Origin: Guyanagaster necrorhizus
Lineage: Eukaryota > Basidiomycota > Agaricomycetes > Agaricales > Physalacriaceae
DNA: 64,000 bases
Direction: 5' to 3'
Assembly: GCF_019112545.1 (NCBI RefSeq)
Contig: NW_025064902.1
Coordinates: 1-64,000 of the forward strand
Position numbers and translations under genes: made by a program
Notes under the pieces: generated by a model
What the model was told of the DNA's origin: nothing
What the model saw: the letters and a program-made list of their open reading frames with translations, nothing else
The model's database searches: none
Part shown: piece after piece, positions 55,443-64,000 of the stretch
Numbering within the stretch: the stretch's first letter is position 1
Layout of the letters: the number at the start of each line of letters is the position of its first letter

Positions 55443-58166
55443 TGAGTGACTCCGATGTGCCGGGTTTTGGCAAGTTCTTTGGGGACAGCTCACCTTTGGG
55501 CATCTCTTGCCCAGTTCAGCCTGTCTTGTGGGCACTTGAGTTCTTTTTGGTTCAGTTCTTTTTGTCAGTCAGAGCATGGTTAAATATTGATGTATTTGTA
55601 GAGCTATCTACAGTTGTATAATTAGTCTGGTCAACAGATGAGTCCATCTCCGAGTTCAAAAGTCCTACTGAAGAAGTCAAACCAACTACTTCTTTGGCTT
55701 CTCTTTTACCTGTTCTGCCAGTTTGGCTGACGTTTTCTCCACTTCTTCTACCTTTGCCATGGTTGACTCATCTTCTTCTACCACCTTGTCGAATTTGATC
55801 AGTAGAGCTCAGATTCGCACCTGTAACCACTTTGGTTTGTTCTTCTTTGGGTAATCCTTCCTGAGATAGCCCTTCTCTCCACATCCGAAGCACTTTCTTT
55901 CATGCTTCATCCTATCAATGTCTATCAGCTGCCCTTGGCCACCAAAGGTAGTACCAGTGGTGGTCTTCTCATTGCTAGTGTTGTTGGTGGAGTTAGTGCT
56001 GGTGTTGGCATTGGAGGTGGCAGTCTTAGTGGTGGTTTGGTTTCTGTTGCATTGGTTCTTGGCAGCTGCATTGGCCTGTTTGAGGTGGAAGTTGTAGTCC
56101 ATCCACAGGACCCACCATTTCCATTTAGCATAGGTGGTGGGAGCATCATTGTCACTCTTCATGATGGTGCTCTTCACCATGCTTCTGATTGCCTTTTTGA
56201 CTTGGTTGAATATGATCTGTTCATTGTTGTATAATCCAGCCCTGTATGCCAGGTCTTCAAATTCTTGGAAGAACTCCAGAGCATTCTTATATGTGAATTG
56301 CTGGAGTCCTTCCCATTTTGTCTCTAGCAGCCAGGCTTCAGCTACTTCTCAGAATTGTCCCCAGACTGTGTGTTTGAAGTCTGGGTATGATGGGTACCTC
56401 CAGTGTTTGCAGATCAGATCATAGAAGTGGGGTGTTGGAGGTTCCACCAGGTCTGGGCAGCTCCCCTGAATTGGGAGGGACAGAAAAAGATTTGGTGGAG
56501 GCTGAACCTCTGGGTGTTCATGGTGAAGTGCAATGAGAACACTTCAAAATACATCTCACAGTTGTTGAAGAACCAAGAGAGATCATTGCTGGCACCCTTA
56601 AAATACTTGGGTGTTTCAATGATCTGAGATTTCAAATTGTTTCAGGGGTCCATAGAGGTGGGTTGCCATCCAGGTGAGATGTCTGGAGGTGGCATTCTTA
56701 TAGTTGGAGGGAGTGTCAGGGTTGTTGATTGAGGGAGAGATCAGAGGAGCCAGCTGTGATGTGGTTCAACTGATGGTGGTGCTGTTGGTACTATGAGTAC
56801 AGCTGGTAGTTCTGAGAGATCATTTTGGGTGGCATGTGGACTGAGACCTGTGGCCCAGGGATTTGGCATTGCAAGCTGAGGTGGTGGACTGACTGGCAAA
56901 GGTTGTTGCTCTCACATTGATTTGTAGGGGCTGGATTCAGGTTGGTGATAGTTGGGATAGGTTTTATTGAAAAGATAGATTACCTGTTGGTTAATTAAAT
57001 AATAGAATGTATGGTTTTGCTCCTCTTCAGGAGCAGCCTCATATAACTTTCCCATGTCTGTTGCTTTCCAGCTGGTCTCTCTCCTGAGAGTTGATCAGCT
57101 TTCCTGCCAAATTCTTTCATACTCCTCATTGAGTACTGCCTCTTTTTCAAAGGGGTTGAGCATAGACCCTATGTCTGTCAAGCACAAGCTCATAGCTTGT
57201 GAGCTTGGAGTCTAGGCTCTGGTCTGAGCCTGGGTTCTGAAAGTGATTCCAGAAGATCTTTCATGTTGCTGAGGTATGTGGTTTGCATCTCTTCAGCTGA
57301 GGTTCACTCTGGTTTAGGAATTGGTGTTGATGGTTGCAAGATATCTCTTGAGCATTCCAGAGGCATTCCTGTCATGATAAACAAGTTTGAAAAAGGGAGA
57401 GTCTCCTCTGTTTCTAATTCAAGCATGTTCATAGGGTTTATTAGGGGACATGGAAAAATATGAGAGGCTGATGCTTGTCAGACTTTATTGAGAGTCAGGT
57501 CAGGGGATAAGGATATATGGGAGGGTTGGGAGGATCTGACTCTGGATGTAACCTGATTCATTGAGCCAGCTGGAGTCATAGGAAGGGGTTCAGGAAAGGT
57601 GGATGAGGGAGGAGCTGCATAGGATGTAAACAGATTCTTGATCCAACTGAGAAACCTGGTTGATTTCTTCAATGTCCAGGATCTGGCTCTGGCTGATGCA
57701 GATGAAGGTGGAATTTGAATTTGTGATAACATCATATTAGCTGAGGAGGAGGAAGATGGTGGGTCTGTGGGGGGTTTGGGGAATGCTTTGGTGATAGTGG
57801 ATGTCTATCAAGTGTGTGATAAGAGGGAGAAGATATAAAAACAGGCTGACCAGAATGATTGTCTCAATCAGCAAGACAGTAATGATAATTGTGTATAGGA
57901 GTTCAGTTTGCATGGCTTGCTCAGCACCAATGATGGTTACTGAGAGAGAGTGGAGTGTCAAGCTTTAGACTAATTATCAGCAACTGACTTACAAACAAGA
58001 TCAAATAACATCTAGCTGTCTTGTGTTTGGACAATCACCAATGAATGTGTAAGTCTTGGTTGCAGAGGATCAATGTATAGCTAAGCAACTAGTTTGGAGT
58101 GGAGAGTTCATGTGTAGATCAGAATAGATTAGACTTTAGTCCAAAGCTGAGGTTTTACTCTCTATC
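55443..58166 (-). mobile_element. Ty3/gypsy retrotransposon remnant: gag region
   Basis: On the minus strand there is a retrotrans_gag-like core near 56,635-56,420 (FKGASNDLSWFFNNCEMYFE, SQFRGAAQTWWN) and a lysine-rich zinc knuckle near 55,870 (CFGCGEKGYLRKDY), where the usual His and the last Cys are both Tyr. The knuckle's last Cys change fits a TGC-to-TAC transition on the coding strand. Many stops interrupt the frames. Protease, RT and integrase are missing; the element ends at about 55,443, where the GH76-like gene is cut. The 5' side would be the LTR at 58,167-58,404. Confidence 0.75.
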
Positions 58167-58404
58167 TGTCACTACTTAAATACTGTAGTTACTGTGTCTA
58201 ATAATAGTTATATAGTTCATGTCTATCCTGTATCTATGCTGTAACCTGTAGGAGCCCTCACAATAGTCTTGCATCTTGTCAGTCAGTGTAGTGCCATGCT
58301 GGTGTGGTGTTGCTATGATGCATTAGTGGTATAGAAGTGATCCAGTGTGCTTGGCAATTGCTGGCATAGTTATGGGAAAGTGAAAAAGTTTTGAAATCTT
58401 AACA
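58167..58404 (-). repeat. Gypsy LTR
   Basis: It is bounded by TGTCAC (58,167) and TTAACA (58,404), i.e. TGTTAAGA...GTGACA on the element strand, 238 bp. The tail GAAAAAG..TCTTAACA resembles the ends of the other gypsy LTRs (GAAAAATCGTAACA, GAAAAAATTGTAACA). A purine-rich stretch (AAAAGGTGGTGAAG on the minus strand) lies just outside at 58,410-58,425. No second copy exists here, so the limits are inferred. Confidence 0.5.
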
Positions 58405-58893
58405 GCAGCACTTCACCACCTTTTGTCATGAATAATGTTTCTGTATCCAACTGCTTCAGAAACTATTCACAAGTTCTCATTTTTTCATGATGGAGGCTGT
58501 GACTGTCCTTGCTAAAAAACAAGGGCAATCATATCTTGGATCCCATTCTTGATGACTTTCCTGACTCTTCCACTCATATCTCTATTTCCACTGATCTGAC
58601 CTCAGCAGTCAATTTTGCATCACACAGTGTCTCTTATCTCATCTCTGTTGACACATAGATGCCCAAGAAACATCATATTTTCTCTATAGAACACTTTAAG
58701 TTGCTTATTAAGCAAGTAAAGTGGAGATATTAACTGTTAAGCCCAAATTCCACATGACCAATAACACATGATAAATGACCACTACCTCACACTTTGGGTA
58801 AAATGATTAAGTCCACTGATGCATTGTTGGTGCTGTGTAGTCAAGACATTTGCAAGTTGCTTGAGATAAGATGGTGAAAAATAAACTTTAGCT
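58405..58893 (-). mobile_element. Short gypsy-derived fragment
   Basis: CG-free A/T-rich sequence between two LTRs, with a purine tract next to the 58,404 LTR edge. It could be the 3' end of another truncated gypsy copy. No conserved protein motif is readable. Confidence 0.35.
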
Positions 58894-59266
58894 TGAAGCT
58901 GGAGTTACTACAGTGAGAGCTACACTACTTATATACTAAATCATTATTGCTCTAAGAATATAACTGCCTAATTGTCCTTGCTGGTGCTGTATAGCATTTT
59001 GTCCAGCATTGCTAAGCTATCTACAAAAGAGTATTATCAGCTGTTGAGCTGTTACTGCTGTTACTGCTGTGCAATGATAAAAGAGATGCTTCTGTCATTG
59101 TGCTGCTGTGAGACTCACAGCAGCATAGTAGAATCTGGGTGGTGCTGTTGACTAAACACTCTCATGGTTCTAAGTGCCCAGGTCTAGGCACTCTGACTAA
59201 GCAGAAATAGAGGTCAATCTCAAATAAATCAAGGAAAAAAAAAAGAAAATAGAAAAAATTGTAACA
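58894..59266 (-). repeat. Gypsy 3' LTR
   Basis: Its inner edge is fixed by the adjacent polypurine tract (59,267-59,279) and the TGTTAC terminus (minus strand). It is similar along its length to the LTR at 1-361. The outer edge (58,894-58,912) is approximate. It is CG-poor relative to the copy at the window start. Confidence 0.7.
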
Positions 59267-59279
59267 TTATCCCCTTCTT
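59267..59279 (-). other. Gypsy polypurine tract
   Basis: The plus strand TTATCCCCTTCTT reads AAGAAGGGGATAA on the element strand, directly before the TGTTAC LTR start. Position and composition are typical for the plus-strand primer. Confidence 0.7.
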
Positions 59280-62200
59280 AAGATCATCATCCCAATAGCT
59301 AATTTAAAGATAAGTCTGCTGGTCTTGTTGCAGTATTCATAGTCTTTTCTGGTGTCTTGTGGATAATATATCCTCTGCTAGCACCAGCACAATATCTTGT
59401 TCCAGTCATGATATGTCATTAACATGCCTTTTGCAGGCATTGGCAGTAATCTTCCTCTGCCATCATCAATTCATTTGCCATTCATAGTTGTGGATGGCTT
59501 CTTTGGCATCCATATACTTTTTGTTGATCCATTGATTTGATTCTGGGCCATATTCTTTCTAGCTGACTAGATAGTCAATGGTTGTTTTCATGCCTCTACC
59601 TTGTGCCTTTACTTTTTGTAATTTATAGTTGAGTATTTCATCGATTTTATAGTGTTTCTCATTGTTGATGAGTTCTGGTGGCAGTGTGAGTGGTTGTTCT
59701 TGATTTGAAAAGGCTGGTGCAATATATGGTGTTAACAATGCCTCATTGAAGACATCATGAACCTTCCAAGTTGCTGGTAGTCACAACTTGTATATGGAGT
59801 TGCTGATTTTGGCAAGAAAGTGAATAGTCCCATTTGTTTGTCTGTCAACTTCTGTTTCAGATAGAAAAGATAGAGATTCATTGTATCCAACCAGATCTTG
59901 TTATTGATTGAGTATTCATATGCCAGCCTTCAATGTTTGTTATACTATTTTTTCATGATGGAAGCAGTCTTTTTGAGAGCTGTCTTTATTTCATGATGGA
60001 TCTTTGCCATTTCATTGGCAAAGTCTGTTGATGCTGGCATTGTTGTGTGTTTTTGCTTGCTTTGGACAACAAAAGGATGTTGTCTATAGTTTACAAAAAA
60101 CAGTGTCTTGTCTGTTGCTGAGTGAATCCTATTATTATATTAGAATGTGGCTAATGCAAGCCATTCTGTCCAGTCATCTTGGTGATAATTGATGAAAAGT
60201 TGGAGATACTTTTTAACTTCTTGATTTACCTGCTCTGTTTAGCCATTTATCTGAGAGTGATATACTGTTGAGGAGTTGATACAGGTTGTCTAAGAACTTG
60301 GAGAAGAATTGTGGGCTCCTGTCCAAAATCACTACTTGAGGCATGCTATACTTTGCATAAACCTCATCTCACAGGATTTTTGTCTATCCTTCTGATGTTA
60401 ACTCTGTCAAACAGGCAATCAGAATGATCACCTTTAAGAAGCAATTGACTATGATGATGATTGCATCATAGCCATCACTTTCAGGAAGTCTAGTTATCAT
60501 ATCCACCAAGATGTGAGTCTATAGTGATAAAGAGATCTCATTTGGATGAAGTGAGACTGCTCATGATTGTGTTGAGGTTTGCTGCACTGGCAAACCTCAC
60601 AGGCCTTGACATATCAGGTGATATCATAGTCTATCTTGGGCCATCAATATTCCTGTAGTACTAGCTTCTTCATTTTGGTGATACTAGAATGACCAGCTGT
60701 TGTATGATCATGGCATGTGATGATGATATCACCATAAAGCCTCTGATCTCTGAGAATATAGATCCACCTATTATAGCAAATCAATCCCTCTTCTTTCTTC
60801 AGCTCTCACTCATGATTGAGAGATGAGGCTATTCATTAATTCTATTTGTAGAGATCTCAAGTAGTGCTCTTGATATGCTTATGCATTTCCTCTTCTGTGA
60901 GCATAATCATTGCCTGGAAATGTTCTAGTCATAGGAGAACAACTCCTTTATTGTCATCTCCTTTTTGATTGTGGTCAGCTCTCTGACTGAGGAAGTCAGC
61001 CTTTTTGTTTGCTGCACCAGCCTTATGATGTAGTGTATACTTGTATTCTGATAATTTCATGACCTATTAAGCCTGTCATTGATTAAGCTTTTGTGAAAGT
61101 CAGAAGTATTGGAGGTTCTGGTGATCTGTCCAGATCTTGAAAATCTGGACTGCTTTAATGAGATAATGCTGCCATTCAGCTAGGGCAAGCATTATAGTAA
61201 GGAGTTCCTTATCATAGATCTCATAGTTGTGCTCCATAACAGTGAGTGCCTTTGACAAAAATGTGACTGGTCACTATTTGCCATCTTGTTCTTGAGAGAG
61301 GACTGCCTCAATGGTGCCCTTGCTTAAGTCTGCCTCCACTTGGAATTTTCCATCCTGAGTTGATATTGCCAGCACAACATCCTCAGCCAATTGGCATTTA
61401 AGATCATCAAATGCTGATTGCTGTGATAGTCTCCAGGTCTATAGTGCATTTCTGGTTAATTGCATTATGGATCAGACTATCTTGCTATAGTCCTGAATGA
61501 ACTATCAGTAGAAGTTGATGAAGCCAAGAAAGGATTGTAGTTTTTTCTTCTTGGTCAGCTCCAGCTATTCAGTTACCTCTACCATCTTGACAGGGTCCAT
61601 TCTCATGCTTCCTTCACTGATGATGACTTTAAGGTATTTGGTTTCTAATACCTCGAATTCACATTTCTCAGCCTTGAGGAAAAGTTGATGTTTTCTCATC
61701 AAGACTAGTACTTGTCATACTAGTCATTGGTGTTTCTCCTTGGTTTTAGACATGATTAGAATGTCATCCAAGTAAATCATAACCTTCCCTGTGGCAATGA
61801 GATCTTTGAAGATATCATTCATCATCCACTGGAAGGTTGCAGGCGAGTTTGTAAGTCTACAGAACATGACTGTTGGTTTGAACAACCCTTGGTTAGTTCA
61901 AAAAGTGGCCTTTCATTCATCACCTTCTTTGATGTGGACATTATTATATCCCCATCAGACATCCAACTTGATGTAGTATTTGGTGCCATGGAGTTTGTCC
62001 ATCAATTCTGAGATCAATAGAAGCAGATAATGATTTTTGATTGTTATCTCATTGAGCTTCTGATAATTCTGTACTGGTCAGAGTTTTCCATCCTTCTTCT
62101 TGATGAAGAAAAAGGGAGAGGCCATCAGAGACTTTGATGGCCAAATCCTTCCACTAAATAAGTTTTCATCAAGAAACTTGTCCAGCTCCTGTTGTTCATT

Positions 62201-64000
62201 ATTGCCAAGTGGATAAGTCTTGCAATCCAAATTAGCATTTGTATTGGAAATCAATTTGATAGCATGATCCCAAGGTTTGGGTCAGGTAATTTGTTGAAAC
62301 TCTTTTTCTCAAATAAGTCTCAAAAGTCCCATGCCCATTCAGATACCATCTCTTCGAATGTTTTTTCTTCTTTGTTGGCATTGGCTTTCACCACCAAATC
62401 ATTTGCATGATGTATTGCTTGAATGTGAATGGCCTTCTGCAGGTCAACAGTGAGAATTGTCTTGCTATCTTCTATTTCTTCATTCCACCAATCTTCAGAA
62501 TCTTCATTGGATAGTTCAAATAGGATTTTCCAGCATCAATATCTGGTGAAGATGATGCCTCCAGTCTTCCAGTTGATTAATGGATTGTGTTGAACCAGCC
62601 AATCATGTTCAAGAAATATTTCCTTGGTCTCCAAATTGGTTATGGCCAAGTCAGTTCATTCTGAATGATTGCCAATAGTGAGTCTAAGCTTAATGTACTC
62701 AGTGATTGAACTGGCTTGATTCTTTGTCTCATCTGCATTGTAGACTGGGATCAGAGCAGCCATGGCCTGGATGGGAAGATTGTGCCTGATGATGAAGGCA
62801 TAGTTGATGGAACTCTCAGTACACCCACTGTTGATTAATGTAGTAACTATGTGAGTGCTTCTAGATGTGAGTGTCTCAATTCAGGCCTTGGCCAATAGGT
62901 CTTATCCCAAAGTCTTGGATCATCAGATGAACTTCTGTGGTTCATACAGTTTGTTGAGCCATTTCAGAGCTCGATATCATTCTGCTTTTTGCATTCCAGT
63001 GATCATATCATGGATCACTTCTTTGGCTCAGATTTTGTGTACCCAATTTTTGAGTACAGCCTTTGCTACTGTTTCATCCTTTGTATCCTTGATGGCCTGC
63101 CAAGTCTATTTGGTATCAAAGGGCTTTAGTCAACCAATAGGGCTCTCTGCTTCTATTTGGCCTGTAGACAATTGAGTTTGTTTCTTGGCTGATGCTCATT
63201 TGATGGCATTGAGTCTAGTGTTAGCCTTTTTGATGTTTGATGAGAATACACCAATAGAACTCTCTGCTCCCATTCAGCTCATAGGCAATTAAGGTGATTC
63301 CTTAGATGATTCTGTTGTCTAAGTGGTAATATCAGATATATTCAAATGCACACATAATTTAGCTATAGATAGTACTACAAAGATAAAGTCAGTCTGTTCA
63401 ATGGCTGTTTGTGACAAACCACTCTTTGATAATTTGGCTGAGTCAGCAGAATCACTCACTGCTCAGCCCCATCTTTTACCTCCTCAGCCTTGGTATCTGG
63501 TTCTAGGTCTTTGTCCTCCTTCATCAACTCAGCAATCTGCACCTGTATGTCTTCTCAGATGTGCTTGTTCTTCTTCTGGAGGCAGTCTTATGCCATGTGG
63601 CTCTTCTGGCCACAATTGAAACACTTCTTCTCCTTCTTGAGGTGATCCATGTCCATTGGCTTACCCATTCTAGTATATGTCATACTTATACTGGTTTTCT
63701 TCTTACCATATGAGAAAGTTAGAGTCGAGCCACCAGGCTTGACAGATATGGTTGCATTGGAGATAGAGAGCTTCATGCCCTGTTTCTGGTTCTTCTGTCC
63801 TCCTCATAATAGGGTAGATGATTCCACCTTCTGCTGCTGTCTTTTCCTGTACATGGCAATGATTCATGCCTTCCATTCATTGTATCCAACCAGAATACCA
63901 TGTCTGATATTGGAGATAATCTTAAGATAAGAGGGTGGAGCTCCCATCTTCATATATTTGACTATTCATCCAGTATCAGCAATATCATCTCAGACTTCAG
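59280..64000 (-). mobile_element. Ty3/gypsy gag-pol, degenerate, continues beyond window
   Basis: Minus-strand order: zinc knuckle KKCFNCGQKSHMA near 63,590-63,625; protease-like region about 62,850-62,600; RT with MVYLDD-type motif (YLDD at 61,763-61,774; context VMIYLDDILIMSKTKEKHQ). RNase H lies around 61,500-61,050, and the integrase zinc-binding segment near 60,780-60,560 (CHDHTTAGHSSITKMKK, KACEVCQQTQ). The integrase core runs down to about 60,200. This is the Ty3/gypsy order with integrase after RNase H. Stops occur throughout all frames, including one inside the zinc knuckle. The block is almost free of CG. The 5' LTR lies outside the window. Confidence 0.85.

Noticed and set aside
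1..64000. CRISPR arrays, bacterial operons, ribosome-binding sites
   Set aside because: The sequence is eukaryotic with spliceosomal introns; no direct-repeat/spacer array was seen.

Overview
The window is nuclear DNA of a filamentous basidiomycete, most likely an Agaricomycete. The evidence is dense short introns (about 45-95 nt) with GT..AG ends, two CaaX mating-pheromone precursors of basidiomycete type, an F-box/LRR family gene, a set of fungal housekeeping orthologues, and decayed Ty1/copia and Ty3/gypsy retrotransposons. The base composition is a mosaic. Host genes are CG-containing, while the TE blocks at about 8.6-10.3 kb and 55.5-64 kb are almost free of CG dinucleotides.

Layout. 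1-2.84 kb: nested retrotransposon debris (gypsy LTR, copia gag-pol remnant, 3' end and LTR of a second copia). 3.3-6.57 kb: an unidentified ORF and the 3' half of a P-type ATPase that looks type IIC. 7.3-17.6 kb: two very short mating-pheromone precursor genes on the same strand, about 10 kb apart, with similar promoters. They flank an F-box/LRR pseudogene split by a structurally complete copia element (two 189-bp LTRs, 5-bp target duplication). 18.6-32.1 kb: a conserved gene block with MSH2 (-), a CWC27-like cyclophilin (+, divergent), UBC6-type E2 (+), thymidylate kinase (-) and a proline-rich conserved protein (-). 32.1-36.6 kb: mostly gene-poor. 36.7-40.8 kb: Mkt1-like protein and a small zinc-finger-like protein. 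40.8-43.7 kb: gene-poor, with a 10-N assembly gap. 43.7-51.6 kb: an O-fucosyltransferase-like protein (-), a small hidden two-exon gene (-), a RhoGEF-PH-FYVE protein (+) and a conserved unknown (-). 52.9-53.3 kb: a nuclear copy of mitochondrial nad4. 54.7-55.4 kb: the 5' part of a GH76-like gene cut off where retrotransposon sequence begins. 55.5-64 kb: gypsy wreckage with LTRs.

The feature of most interest is the pheromone-gene pair. The two precursors share an N-terminal MDNF start, a QNEA(A/T)E block and the C-terminal DGGCVVS. Their upstream regions share a TATA box and an inverted pair of ACAATA (HMG-box-like) sites. This points to a mating-type B (pheromone/receptor) region or a dispersed pheromone cluster, but I found no STE3 receptor in the window. 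The housekeeping genes do not form a pathway. MSH2 and the cyclophilin share a 126-bp divergent promoter, and UBC6 and the thymidylate kinase converge. Exon structures were derived by eye from splice consensus and reading phase and should be treated as approximate unless boundaries are stated.
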